Position numbers and translations under genes: made by a program | In this document: positions 35,582 to 47,960 of the stretch, piece by piece | Position numbering within the stretch: the first letter of the stretch is position 1 | Layout of the letters: every line of letters starts with the position of its first letter | Notes under the pieces: model-generated | What the model was told of the DNA's origin: nothing | Seen by the model: the letters and a program-made list of their open reading frames with translations, nothing else | Databases searched by the model: none | Origin: Topomyia yanbarensis | Taxonomy: Eukaryota > Arthropoda > Insecta > Diptera > Culicidae | DNA: 64,000 bases | Assembly (NCBI RefSeq): GCF_030247195.1 | Contig: NC_080672.1 | Coordinates: forward strand, 7,936,001-8,000,000 | Reading direction: 5' to 3'

Positions 35582-36056
35582 GTTTTCATACTCGCACTAA
35601 TCAAATCGATGCATAATTTGCGCACCGGGCCATGGATGAAAAGTCACAAGTTGGATTTAAGAAAAGATTCGCAATGCAAAAAAAAATGAAAAATATTCTA
35701 CTTTTTCTACCTGATAACAAAAAAAGTAAGAGGGAGTTGTCTAAAACAGTGACAGACAGGAGCGGATCCAGAAAAAAATTTCGGAGGGGGTCCAAAATTT
35801 CAACTTTGAAATGTTCATTGTGCAATACGTAATACGAAACACCCTCATTTAATTAAAATCAGGTTTGGTAATCGAATCTAGTTTGGAATGATTTTGAACT
35901 TGGAATGAATTTAAAATAGAAATTATTTTAAAATTTCTCAAGAACTTAAAAATTTTCGGGGGGGGGGGGTCCGGACCCCCAAGACCCTCCCCCTGGATCC
36001 GCCACTGGTGACAGACAAGAAAAAATGGAAATACTCCCTTATCATTCGCCTTCGAC
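35582..36056 (+). repeat. Duplicated segment, copy interrupted by a MITE
   Basis: 35582-35756 plus 36008-36056 matches 38130-38387 over its length, about 90 percent by eye. The first part could read as a start MDEKSQVGFKKRFAMQ (35632), parallel to MVEKPQVGSKKRFAMQ in the other copy. The protein is not recognised and both frames break soon after. It may be the 5' region of an unidentified element. A 60-codon minus-strand frame (36042-36224) beside it is also unassigned. Confidence 0.6.
35757..36007. mobile_element. 251-bp hAT MITE with empty site in the window
   Basis: The ends are CAGGAGCGGATCCAG and, inverted, CAGTGGCGGATCCAG. They are flanked by GTGACAGA at 35749-35756 and 36008-36015. The paralogous segment at 38325-38332 has a single GTGACAGA and no insert. 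A G-run and matching C-run lie inside. Confidence 0.9.
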
Positions 36057-36572
36057 TCCTTGTAGCTGTCTCCAATAGTTGCTCGACCACACCCACGTAA
36101 CAAAGTTTAACGCTTCAGGGAAAATAATTTCTTCTTGTAACTCCAGTTGAGGCACGAAAACATCACCGGAAACACTTGCCACAGATCGTTCAAAATAAAC
36201 ATTTACCACATCAGCACACAACACTGTAAATTCGAACCTTTTCGACAGGCACGTAGCCAGAGGGGGGGGGGCTAAAGCCCCTCCCGAAATTTTTCAAAAA
36301 TAAATTTAATTAACCGCCGACTTTTAACAAAATATGTTGCTCATTTGGTTTGAACAAATTATTGAGAGAAAGTTTAAGAAGGCTATTTCTAACCACCAAA
36401 GGCAATACTCACGAAATTCAGTGTGCTTCATGCTTTTGCTCGAGCCAGTGCGAAGCGAACGACAAAAATATTAACTTTTATATTATGTGCCTTGTCTAAA
36501 AAATAAAAGAAACTGTTACTATAATTGTTGCTGTAGTAATCTGTCGAGATCAGTGAGTAGCAGAAGCAAGAA

Positions 36573-37095
36573 GTGATGCTCCAGCCTAATACGGTGATTA
36601 TAAAATTATTGAAGATTCGCATAGGACCGAGCATTCCTAATGTGGAACATTTCCTGAAGGTGTAAATGAAGGTTAGACTTTCAGAAGCTGCCTTTATCGA
36701 GTTCTACCATGTCAGGCATTTAGCGCTCAACGTATTAGCCCAGACGAAACCATTCATTTCGAACAAATTAAAACACATGGTTGTGCGTGACAATGCTATA
36801 ATTAAGATCCTCCTATATATGGACAATGAGAAAATGTTCCGCTACAAGATCGGATACCGCATACTCGCAGATTAATGTCACATTTGGGAGAAATGGAATC
36901 CATTCGGAAGGGCAATTATTGAGGGCAAGAAGCAAATCAGATATTCGCGAACATAAAGGCAGCAACTACGACGATGACGCGGAAATGTACAACAGCAAGA
37001 GAGAAATTAACAACTCTACCCTCCCCCAAGACATAGTTGGTGAGGAAAAAACTATTTCCTCAACTCGTAAAGAGGTTTCCACGTGCAATGGCTAA
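36573..37095 (+). pseudogene. Diverged ORF1 of the ORF1-only family, copy 4
   Basis: IGPSIPNVEHFLKV, a stop, then EAAFIEFYHVRHLALNVL and KLKHMVVRDNAII align in order with copy 2 (VRPSICEVEQLLKV, AVQFYHLRHVVLIMF, NMKHVVECNDILYN). The RRM-like block and zinc knuckle are absent. The remaining part (36826-37095) is a charged tail. Before the segment lies a lone G-rich hAT-like end (CAGGCACGTAGCC at 36246). The copy is older than copies 1 and 2. Confidence 0.55.
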
Positions 37096-38129
37096 GCGCT
37101 CGCGCGAGATCTGCTGGACAACCATTTAAACTCGTTATATTATTTTTATTGTTGGCGTAAGGAAACCCACAACCCCGTTTGTTATTTTTAAATGATAAGT
37201 TTATTAATTGGACACAATTTTAAATTTCTGTATTAGGTCACTGCATGCTATGCACTCTGTACTCTGTACTGTGCTACACAAAAAGCATTTCAATTCGTCC
37301 GAAAATGATTCAACCGAGAAGACAGTATTTGTTTCGCGTCATTTTAACGCAATACCATATTCATTGACGCTTCATTTCATTTTTATGAGGAATTCGTACC
37401 GTACTAATAAACTGTTAATCCGTAAATCCGTGATATCTGCAACAAATGTGTAAAAGAAAATTCTTTTAAAAGTGGACGGGTCAAAAAGTGGTAAAACAAT
37501 AGGTAATCACGAAGAGTGACTAAAATGTTGGGACTGATTGAATCTATAAGCCAATAAGTTGGGATAAGTGTTTCGATTTCATGTCTTCAGTATGCGACAG
37601 TCTTTCGTTCTGTTTCTGCTCGTTATGAAATAAAACCGACTCAAGATCCAATCGAAATCGACTCAAGATCACCTCTTCTATCTTTTCTATACACTCAACA
37701 CGTGTGCTTTCGGAATTGCGCTCTGATCTTCTCATTTCGTCTTCGTTATCCGTACAATTTTTATGCGTTAGGTGCAACAATTTTAATTGAAACTTTTTCC
37801 CAAATAGTGGTTAAACAAACCCGTAATCAGACAAACATTACAACTTTCTTCAAGTCATAAATCTCTTCCAATCTTGATTGTAAAAAAATCAAGAGCAAAT
37901 TATTTTTATTCAAAAACAAACCAATTACTGAGCAGATTAGTGTCCACATATCTGTTTAACGAATTGACAAACATTTTTGCAAAAGTTTCACAGGAAACGG
38001 ATAATTTACTGTAATTTAAAAACAGACAACTCTAAAAAAGCCATTTCGGCAAATTAGATGTAAGTGCGATGTGTTCTCTTCCATGTGTCGGAAGCAAGTG
38101 ATGCTGAAATTATTAAGCAAAAATAATAT
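37096..38129. other. AT-rich stretch without a recognised gene
   Basis: No motif-bearing frame and no terminal repeats were seen. Confidence 0.3.
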
Positions 38130-38387
38130 GTTTTCATACTCGCACTAATCAAAGCGGTGCATAATTGGCGCACCGGGCCATGGTTGAAAAGCCGCAAGTT
38201 GGATCTAAGAAAAGATTCGCAATGCAAAAAATAAAAAAATATTCTACTCTTCTACCTGATAACAAAAGGAGTAAGAGGAAGTTGCCTTGAAGAAGAACTC
38301 CTAACACAAGTACGACTAAAAACAGTGACAGATAAGAAAAAATGGAAATACTCCCTTATCATTCAGGTCCGCCTTCGACTCCTTGGA
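38130..38387 (+). repeat. Duplicated segment, uninterrupted copy
   Basis: Paralogue of 35582-36056, holding the empty site of the hAT MITE. It has about 45 bp extra (38284-38320) just before the insertion point. Confidence 0.6.
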
Positions 38388-39250
38388 GCTTTTACAGAAT
38401 CCATTCGAAGTGGATGTTTCGAAGAATTATTGAAGTCACTGTGTTAGAGAACCAACAACGAAATCGATTCAGATCAATTCAATCTTGATTCTGAAGTATC
38501 ATAAGAGCGCCAGTAACAGAGGTACGCTATAAATTGAAAGATGTATTGAAGGTAGTGCAGGTACATTTGAGAATAACCCAAAAATTCGCCGGTAAGCATC
38601 AGATCTCGTTGTAACATTTAAATTTTAACATCAATATGAATAACCTAGGAATTAAATAAAAACACTAGTTTTTTAACAAATTATTGAAAAACTCCTTAAA
38701 AACCATCAATGTTCATTCGCTGACATTATCCAGATAGCCTGTAAAGCAAAATTGGTTCAATTACATCCAAAACAGCAAATACCATGGGTGGTAAATCGTC
38801 AATATTTATTTACTTGCTCTTTACATATGAACTCTTCCAGGAATGATTTTTTCAAATCTCGAGGTTTTATTTCCCAAATCGTAAATAATATATATTCTAC
38901 TAGGCTGACGAAGACTCATTTTACCATCGAATTGGAGCCGCCTATGATTGAATTGAACATTGAAAACTTCTATCTTATTTCTTTCAGAACATAACGTACA
39001 CACTTAAAAATATTTACATCTCGCAAGATGCACATAAAAGGAGCGTCACAATTCACTTCAATTTACATTCAAGAACATGTAAAAATGCGCTTTGTTCAGA
39101 AGTCTCCATCTCCATTCAACCGAGTTCTACATCAAAAGAGACACAATATTTTATTTCACATCTCAAAACATGTAAAATTCCATTATTATACCGCAAAATA
39201 CGTCGTAATGTTGTTTACGTCAAATGTAATTTTCATTTTTTCTAAGTGTG
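38388..39250. other. AT-rich stretch without a recognised gene
   Basis: Frames of 80-91 codons (38752-38994, 39028-39303) show no motif. Confidence 0.3.
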
Positions 39251-39268
39251 TATATGACTTGAATAATA

Positions 39269-39561
39269 TGGTCGGTATTAAGTCAGACCGGGCTAAATCC
39301 TAAAATCGTAAAAAATGAGATAATAAATGAATTGGATAAAGGATTTCTTCAGCTACATTCGACTCTTGCCAGACTTGAAATATGTTATTATAATAGGCAA
39401 GAAAATGGCAAAAATTAATTTCGAATTATAACGTAAAAGATGCTGAATCGCAGTTTCCTTTACGTTAAAATTCAAAATTATTTGTCCCATCATTCTTTAA
39501 ACCCGTTTTTTCTCGAAATCAATTCAATGTCACTTAGTCCCGTCTGACTTAACACCGACCA
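39269..39561. mobile_element. 293-bp MITE ending TGGTCGGT
   Basis: TGGTCGGTATTAAGTCAGAC and, inverted, TGGTCGGTGTTAAGTCAGAC form the ends, with a TA on each side. An inner inverted pair AACGTAAA and TTTACGTT lies at about 39430-39470. A 9-bp direct repeat TATATGACT also lies at 39251-39259 and 39562-39570, offering a different boundary on the left. Confidence 0.75.
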
Positions 39562-39570
39562 TATATGACT

Positions 39571-41460
39571 CGCTGTAATGGTATTCCCGGACAACACTAG
39601 TTCATGGGGTAAATTCCATCAGTTTTCAACAAGAGAACTACTAGAAACGTGTTTTCTACCAAATATTTATCCATATCTACGCCTTTAATTTGAAACTATA
39701 TAGTTTGGTTAAAATTGGCCCAGTTTTTTATGAAGTAATGTGTTAGCAATCGCTTATAACCATACGTCGTCGATCTGAAACAATTGGGTATTAGATGTTG
39801 CCCTCGATAAAGCGCTTTAAAGTTTGAGCGGTTTTTATACCTTTCTTTTGCAAGAAAAGTAAAATTGCAAATTGACTAAATCGTATGTGCAGAAACCGTA
39901 GCGTTTTTTCTTTCTATTTAAGTGCATAGACTGTTATTTGACATTATCTCCAGACTGAAGGCTGGAATATAACCTCAAACTCTACCAACAGTCGAAAATC
40001 TTCCAAAATTTAAGCTACATAACCAGCTAATAGAAGCTGCCTATACAGACGTTGCCAAACCGTATAAGTTTTCAATCGTTTTCAAACAAGCACATATCAA
40101 ACTGAACACCCCCATTCCGCTCAATAGTAGGCTAACCGTGCGGAATCTTATCAAGGAACCTCAGGTACAGAAACGAGCATAATATCCCAATGCACACGCA
40201 ACCTGTACCCACCCAACAACGCAACGGCAAATCGGCAGTGACCGCAGCGAAACGGGTGATGTCGAAAGAAAAACCGGACTCCCCAGCTTCATACAATCTT
40301 CCTACGAGGCCAGCTGGATTCCACCGCACGGCAACTGCAATGACAGTTCATTATCAACATCACCATGGCCTGTTCGGATGGCGCAGGAGTCGGTGGGAGA
40401 ACGCATCTTCGTGAGTAGCGGCGAGGAACGCATCAGTTTCTTCAACTCTAGGAATTCCTTTCCTTCGAACTAAACCGCATTGGATCCGGTTTTCGATTTA
40501 ATATAGAAACTAGTTGTTTTCATGATACAGAGAAAAACAACTGATTGCACAAGTGCATCTCGCAGCCTGCTGCTGCATCACAGGAAGCAAGTGGATACAG
40601 TACTCAAAGATAATGATCATTCGAATTCGAAGCGCCCTAGCTCAGCAACAGACAAGTGAATCACTGTAAATAAAATACAAAAGAAGGGCGGATAACTACT
40701 TTTATTCCCGTCGAAGAAACACAAGTAACTCGAAAGCGGTATCGCATTAAAACTCCACTCGCACGCCTTCGCTAAATGGCGCTGTTGGTTAGAAGTACAT
40801 CACTGCTCACTGTCGGCATCAAACTGGAATGATCTGAAACCGAAGACGGCATAAATTTTAAACCTAAGCTCTAGTAGGCCGTGAGATGATCGTCGTGACG
40901 TTAATTTGCGTCTCCGCTTGTGTATGCGATGATACATCGGTGAAAAGGAAGGCGTTTTACTACGGCAACATTAAACAGAATTAACGAAACCAAAAAGATA
41001 ATGTCAAACGATGACATAAACTTCCGAAACATGTGAAAAACAGCTGTTGGCACTGGGGTGCTGCTCGATGCTGATGCTTTGGTGCGATAGAATTCGTGGC
41101 GAAGTTAGATGCTGAACAACGTTCCTGTGATGCGATAAATAATGTGTTGCCATTGAATTATCGCTTTCATTTTTTTTGCATGGTTCGATGGTTTTTTTTT
41201 CGATTCTCAGTGACAAAACAACATTTGAGCATTACGTCACTCAATTACTTTCTAAGTTTATAAGAATTTACTCTTTTATTTTCGGTAGAAGAACTATACC
41301 TTGATAGACTACACATTGATATGCAGTTATGAAACTTAAGATAATTTCGATTAGGATCAAAACAATCGATTTGTCCCATGGCTCTAAAAGCGGGTCCTTT
41401 ATAATTCTCAAAAAATGGGTTATATTTGGTTTCAAACGAAAAATATAGTTCTTACTATGA
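39571..41460. other. Repeat-poor stretch without a recognised gene
   Basis: 39828-39875 has a TACCTTTCTTTTGCAAGAAA palindromic tail, as at 27068. The locally GC-richer patch at 40130-40650 has short frames on both strands (40132-40329, 40190-40414) that I cannot assign. It could be host DNA. Confidence 0.35.
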
Positions 41461-41750
41461 TTTAATTGCCACAAGGTTCTACTGTTTCGTTTTTGTTGGC
41501 TATTTTCGGTAAATTTAAGACTAATAGAAACGAAAGCAATGAAATTGAAAGATGGAAAGCTATTCTAGAGCGAATCAGTTATAAACTTAGAATGGAAATC
41601 TAGGACTAGGCAGGCTCATATGGACATGATCGAATGGAAATGTGAAGAATCCTTTGCCTTCTGCTGGTAGGAGTTGGGCTTTCCATCCAAGTCTACCGCA
41701 TGGTCGTTGATAGAACATAACTCATCATCATGTTTTACCGCCGACGTCGT
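41461..41750. mobile_element. Foldback element, copy 2 (one arm plus centre)
   Basis: It reads AATTGCCACAAGGTTCTACT, then the arm and centre of the element at 21966-22499, and stops in the centre near GCCGACGTCG. The second arm is missing. It shows that the true tip includes AATTGCCNCAAGG, which copy 1 keeps only on its right side. Confidence 0.7.
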
Positions 41751-42084
41751 ATAGTTATCTAGAATGCGAAAACCCGTCCCGAACCAGATTGGACTTCTAC
41801 TATCGAGAACTAACCACAATCGAATATAAACCCGTTTTTATCCACCTAGTGGTCCGATTTGACTTTCCTCTTGTATACTGGATACTGGAATCTGTTATGT
41901 TCATTGTAAATTTGGAAATGTCTTTTACATTGAAATTATACTTGGCACGTATATGGTCAAGGCTTTTGTCTGTCATGTTACAAGTTTATGCATATTTCAT
42001 AAGATGCAAATGACGATAAAATGAGATTCTATCATAATTGCACATTATTCCATAAACCCAACTTCTACAGCGATACACCTTCTA

Positions 42085-42350
42085 TGGCGACATGACCGGG
42101 TAATCTAGCGATATGAAGATCTCACTTTCATCCGGCATCTGAGCCGTACACCAAAAATTAAGTATTACATTCACGGTCCGCGCGCGATCATCCAAGAACA
42201 CACGCGAATATGTGAAATGCACACGGTTATAAAATAGAATTTTTACACATTAGCACACGCGATTGAACTCGTTAACGTACAAATGCCCGAGCCCTTCGCG
42301 ATGATACAAGCGATCGCGAAATCTCTACGCCCGCACATATCTGAACGGTA
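42085..42350 (-). repeat. Satellite unit in inverse orientation
   Basis: The reverse complement shows GCGGGCGTAGAGATTTCGCG, the GTACGTTAACGAGTT block, the GTGTGCTAATGTG block and a GTACGGCTCAGATG block in the same order as the units at 5745-9255. Confidence 0.65.
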
Positions 42351-42699
42351 CAATGAATATCACATTCAGAATCACGGCCCACTGCAATTGGCCTCAAGTA
42401 GTGTTTTAGTGGGTGACATTTCCCGTCTCGTCTGCAATTGTAGTGAGTGATTCTGATGGGGAGCCCTTCCGAGAATCTAGCTCTCAAAAAAAAATATTTT
42501 TATGTTTCCAGTAGAAAGCAAAGAAAAATGAATTAGATCTGTCAGTTGAGTGAATGTAGTATTCTTTTCGAAATCATGGAAGTATAACTTAGTTTAAAGC
42601 TGACGTTATTATTAGTTATTAGTTAAAATTTCCTTACCCAGTCGTTACAACACTTGAACATTTATACATTTTATTTATAAGAAATGTAAAACGTGTGAA

Positions 42700-43140
42700 A
42701 TCGCAAAACCGTGCAAAAAAATTGCGTTGCATTGAGTGCAAAAGACTTGAACGATTTGGGAACGACCTTTCGAATAATGGTGTTTTCGGGATGTTTTATG
42801 CCATGTTGAAACGCAAGATGGGGACTTACAGTTTAGCGGAATGGATAGTTTCGGAGCGGGTTTGATGAGTAAACGCCAAATAATGAAGTCAGACGCCATT
42901 TTGAAACCATATAGCGGAAACTTCTTAAACCCAATCAATATGGATATTTTCGGAATGGTCTTGATGGGTACATGATAGAAATCAATGTCTGACGCCATTT
43001 TGAAATACAAGGTGACACATTCTGGCTTAGTAATATTTTACATAACTAATATAATATGGAATGTTTTTGGAACGTGCTTAACGACTATGTAGTTAGAGAG
43101 GTCAATGTCTGGCGCCATTTCAAATTTCAAGAAGTTCGTA
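42700..43140. repeat. Tandem array of about 95-120-bp units with GACGCCATTTTGAAA
   Basis: The word GACGCCATTTTGAAA or close variants recurs near 42798, 42892, 42991 and 43111. It is separated by TTTTCGGAATGG and TTGATGRGTA words. The units are diverged. 42535-42640 just before resembles the interior of the element at 2976-4573. Confidence 0.65.
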
Positions 43141-44449
43141 TGTCTTTTGATTTTTCCACAAAAAAAATCTCAAATATTGCTTTGATTTGCCGCTGAATCC
43201 AGGAGAAGGTCCCCTTAATACGTCTGTCATGTTACCCAATTTTCGCAGTGAGTTTTGAGGTTACCCAATAAAATTGAAAAATCTGTTCCGTTGGCCCCCA
43301 AATTTGCGTGAACACAGTTCTAAGTTGAAGCTTGGAAAGCTAAGAAAAGTTTGAAATATCGTTTTCCGGAGTAGAAATTTTGGTTTCAATTTAATGAAGT
43401 ATTCTCAATGATCTGTAACGTTGCAACCAAGCTGTGCATTTCTGTTGAAGGAACAATTTCAGTGCAGTCGCACACAAAACATCCTTGATCAGGGAACTGA
43501 GTATTTACAGGAAATTTTATGTTCGTTTTGGAAAAACATATTAATCTTGATGAAGAAAACGTAACTAACGGTTGCATTTTTATGAAATAATACTTTTTGT
43601 AGAAAGAAAATCTAAAATAACATGGAAACGGCTGCATTTAAAAGACAATTTTCGTAAGGATTTTGAATTGAAATGACATTTTGAAGCAAATTATGTGAGT
43701 AAATTATTTAAAATTGTTGCAAATTAAATGAATTTTGAAAATATGTTTAAAGTTTTTGTTAGCAAATTTTTGATTGTTATTTTCTCCATAATATGATTGT
43801 ATTAAAAACTTAAACTGCGATTAAACATAAAAAAAATCTTTTTTATGCTTGATAGATGTGAATAACTTATGAAAAGGGTGTATTTTCACTACATTATATT
43901 TTTATTAAAAAAAAAGAAAATATTTTAGAGGCTTTTCCTTTCAAACGACATTTAGTATCATATTGTATAAGTCATACGTATGTATGACGGTTCTCACGGT
44001 AATGAGGGACAAGTCTGTCTTTACCAGAAGGCATGTTGGTAGATTTGAGTGATTCGTAGTTTAGCTCGACCCCTGCCAACAGAAGACAAAAGACTAGCCT
44101 GTAGGATTTTAAGCCTGTTTCTAATGACCTTGCCACTTCTAGTTTGCCCATCTGTATAGGTACTTTACTTCCCTACTCTTACTTGAGTACTATGACTCGA
44201 AATTTTCACCAACTTTTTTTGATTCAGTGTATTCCTACCGACTAGTTGTTTACATAAATCGCTCCAACTATTTTTACTTTTTGACTAGATTTGTGTAGAT
44301 TTTATCGTTGTTTATCGTGTTAATCGACTGAGAATTTCGTTTTTACCATTGTTATTGTGCAGTGTGAAAGTGTCTCCTGTTTGCTTTTGTGTTGCGAAAT
44401 AACCAGCGAAGAACGCAATTGAGTAAACTTCTGTGACTTAACCACCAAA
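43141..44449. other. AT-rich stretch without a recognised gene
   Basis: No motif. The end, from about 44380, may be the 5' untranslated region of the Jockey ORF1 that follows. Confidence 0.3.
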
Positions 44450-44512
44450 ATGTTCCACCGAACGCAGCGCCATCTATACTTCATTGTTCGCATTCTTAGA
44501 TCGGCACGCATT

Positions 44513-45240
44513 ATGGCAAGTGCATGTGATCACAGCGCGAAAACCGCCAAATCGGATGACGACTTTATCAATGGCATGGGTTTTTGCAAAAATGTGGTGC
44601 ATGTGCAATGTGGAAACAACTTAACAAGACGTTTTTGAAAAAAACTTACGGAAAACCCAAATTTATTTTGGATGTGCAATTAATGTGTCAAGCTAATGAA
44701 GTTTACTCGCTTTCGCGACACCGTTTCTTCGCTTGGATGTGTTATCGCTGCTATCACTGGGAAAACGGATGACGTCTGTGCTGAACCAAAGGCCGAGTTA
44801 TCCAAAAATAACCAGCAAATTTCGCGCCAACAACAGGTTTCAACAGCTACTGCAGTCGGCCAAACTCAGGTACCTCTAGACCACCTCAGAAACGTCGTCG
44901 CGAGGCTGGCCCTAATCCGAGCAATATTCTTGTTGGTGGTCGAAAGCTAGTCGATAATAGCAACATGGTTACGATTCCACATTCCACGCCGTTGCTTTGG
45001 ATGTATCTATCCCGTTTTCATCCTAGCGTTAGCAAAGAAACTGTCGAAAAAATGTCTAAAGAAGGACTAAATTGTAACGAGGAGATAAATGTTATTCCGC
45101 TTGTTAAAAATGGCATAGACGTCAGTATTTTGAACTTCATATCTTTCAAAGTTGGAGTTCACCCAAAGTACCGTGATGCAGCTCTTCACATTGACACATG
45201 GCCGCAAGGCATACTGTTCTGGGGAATCTACGAAGGTCGA
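44513..45240 (+). pseudogene. Jockey-like ORF1 with PHD/RING-like zinc region
   Basis: The ATG at 44513 gives MASACDHSAKTAKSDDDF. The zinc-region spacing FCKNVVHVQC (C-x4-H-x2-C) and, one frame over, LFWMCN-stop-CVK (C-x2-C) follow. After a spacer, PLLWMYLSRFHPSVSKETV, LNFISFKVGVHPKYRDAAL and TWPQGILF (about 44985-45215) match the ORF1 remnant at 19455-19555. In these elements ORF1 packages the RNA. At least one frameshift (44630-44700) and stops break it. The expected next residues REFED appear not here but at 47800, so the gene seems split by a large insertion. Confidence 0.65.
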
Positions 45241-45912
45241 AAATACAAAAGGTCGAAAGACAAATGGTCCGATAAATTTAAAGTTCAAACCAAATTTCTA
45301 ACCATTCGTTTTTTTAATAAAGTACCTTTCCAGGAACGAAAAATCAAATATCATACCCATATTTTCATAGATAAAACTTTAAAGGGTTGGCAACGTTCTG
45401 TAGTAATCTCAAGTAGAGTTCAAATAGCTTCCAATTCAGTAACGCCAGTTCCCTGTTGTAAATATAGGCTGTTCACTTCTTCCATCTTCTATGATGAAGG
45501 TTGAATACCGGGCGGATAGAACAAATGTTCTGCTTGCGTAGAAGCCAAACGACGTTTTCTCTCCATGTCGTTTTCTTTTTGTTCTTTGCGAGGACTTTGA
45601 ACTTACAGGCGATACGAAGTCCGCCGTTGCAGCAAAAAAAACCGGACAATGACGCGCGACCACGTGCGTAAGGCGGCATCACTAAACGCCGTCAGCCGGA
45701 TCGGTAGCATCCGTATTTTTTTCTGGTACGCTGCCCGGAGATCCAACACTACCAGTAGTTACCGAAATCCAAGCTAGGACCTTACCAACACCCTTGGCGC
45801 TAGGCAGCGCAAAACAGCCCCATCGTCGTCGAATAGCTTTCATTAAATTTGGTGCAAGCAGTGCGGTACCAGCAGTCGTCAACATTTTAAAGGTGTGAGT
45901 GCGCGTCAAAGC

Positions 45913-45945
<33 letters not shown>

Positions 45946-47795
45946 ATAGATTCTCCACCCGCACATGCTAGGGCCCCAAATTGGAAAAAATAAGGAAAAG
46001 AATGTTTGAAGAAGAATTATGTTCTTTTTGTGGAATAAACCTTAAAAATAGATTGCGTACCGCATTATTCAATGTTAAGGTGTTTAGTTAAAGGGTTTCA
46101 TGTTAAGATTCCTGTAGTTTTTCCAATGTACTCCGGGTAAGACTGCTTGGGAAAACAGTCTCCATTCTGGTTTCGGAATCTGGCTTATTATTGCTCGTTA
46201 TCAGGGACTCTGCCAATGATGATAACCTGGAGTTGGTAGTTTAGTCGCGAACTTTTGATTACTTTTTGGTATCGTCCCACGAGATGGAGTACCCTTCGGC
46301 TTTAGCGTCTGGCATTTCGTTTCTCCCGAAATTTAGTAAAGTAACCCACCCTGGGACTGGTATTCTGGTCGGGCAACTTTGAACGTGACCTCGTAAGAGG
46401 GTGCGCTTAAACCACTTGTTCAGTAATCCGGGAAACGCTAAAGCAGACAGATTATTTATATTATATTAAGAATTATATGTTTTTCTGTATATTATAGTGG
46501 AACAAAAAAATGTTTAGCAATATTATATATAGAATTAAAAATGTCGCATACCAATCATAGTTAGTTCGTCATTTTTAAAGCAGAAGAGTAAAATAAATAA
46601 ATAAATCAACATTGCCGCCTAATGTGGCTACGCCACATCGCTTTGCTTCATGTGCTGTCCAACGTCGCTCCATTCAGTCGGACTTAAACTAATTTATCGA
46701 CCCTATGGTTGAGAAAGCCGGGCAAATGAGTAGATCACAGGTCTGCTTGCGAGGGGCCGCCGCTTTCGACGGCGGTTCGGCGGCCACCTTGTCCAGCAGA
46801 TCCTCAGCGGCTTTGCGCCGCTTCGGTTTCTTGGCCTCGGCTATGCGGTTACACCGCATTACGCTGGCAATGCGGTCAACTTCAAAGCAGTTTCGTCCTA
46901 GCTTCATCGAACATATTTTGTGCCTGGTAGATTCGGAAAAAATTGGACTATTGAATATTTCAGTGCTATTTTCTGTATAATTAATTGCGATAGCGATTCA
47001 AATATTATGCGTTGTACCCCAAATCTCAAATCATCACTGAGAAAGGAATCATCATACAAGTCAATAATCATATAAATAACAGCTCATGTCATGAAGATTG
47101 TTGTATTTCAAAATTAGATTTTTTTTGGGGGAAATTCAAGTTCATGGTACGCTTGATTATTTGTTTAACATTAACATATAAGTTAAAATCGGCTTTCAGT
47201 AATTTCAAGAACATAGATTTATTCAGATTATTTTTATATTTAGAAATAGCCAATTGTTCTACGCCAAGACCAACCCAGGTTTCAAAGTTGAGAAAATACT
47301 ACCCGAAGAGAGTATAATTAGAATAAGCTGCATATGAAACGGGCGATAAATGACATATAAAAGACGGTAACAAAGCAGTTAGCACAGGTTTCCTATCTAA
47401 TTCAACGGCCCCAAATCACCATGAAAACAGAACAATTGTAGTCAGAGAAGGCAAACATAAAAAGGAATAGTCTACTCCACTAAAACACAAGACAGTAACG
47501 AACACAGCAAACATGGTTATTAATGAACAGTAATCGATCGTCCTGGTTGTTTACCCTCAGTTATGCTTCTAATCAAAAAACTATGTTAGGAAATACTGCG
47601 ATGGAATAAGAAACCGCGTGAAAAAGTCTTATTGTCCCTTACCTTTAATGCCTTTCAATATTGTATCCTGTCGATGTATTCTCACTTTCGACGTTTTGTT
47701 CCTTTCGATGTTTTGTCCATTTCGACCTTTTGTGCTTCGACCTTTTGTCTCTTTCGACCTTTCGACGTTTTGTCCTTCGACCTCGACCCTAAAAC
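45233..47795. mobile_element. Candidate insertion with GGTCGAAA/ACAAAA microsatellite ends
   Basis: The left end (45233-45270) reads AAGGTCGAAAATACAAAAGG and so on. The right end (47685-47790) has the same words inverted (TTCGACCTTTTGTCTCTTTC). ORF1 sequence stops just before the left end at TWPQGILF and resumes just after the right end at LFREFEDSR. The interior includes (AG)14 at 45913-45940, a 95-codon minus-strand frame (45682-45966) I cannot assign, and an AAATAAATAAAT tail near 46592. No transposase is recognised. Confidence 0.45.
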
Positions 47796-47960
47796 TATTC
47801 AGGGAATTTGAGGACAGCCGTACCCAAAACATTTGGAGCTCGCCGACTGATTTTCCATGTACTTCTCTAATGCAAACCGGCCCATCAATGGTCCTGCAGA
47901 GGACTCCGCATCGATTGGCAGTGCCACTAGACCAAGCTACACCGTCCTTGTGAAGGAGTA
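47796..47960 (+). pseudogene. Continuation of the split Jockey ORF1
   Basis: LKLFREFEDSRTQNIWSSP (47790-47846) is the segment that normally follows the TWPQGI motif, as in TWPLGIRFREFED at 19515-19555. A short tail with SNANRPINGPAEDS follows in another frame. The fit with the ORF1 half ending at 45240 is the evidence for the intervening insertion. Confidence 0.5.

Noticed and set aside
42700..43140. CRISPR-like spaced repeats
   Set aside because: The repeated words lie in diverged tandem units of 95-120 bp without constant repeats or unique spacers, in eukaryotic DNA.
45682..45966. Minus-strand 95-codon gene preceded by (AG)n
   Set aside because: Half of the frame is (AG)n-encoded serine/leucine. 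The remaining 68 codons match no family I know, and the segment lies inside a candidate insertion.
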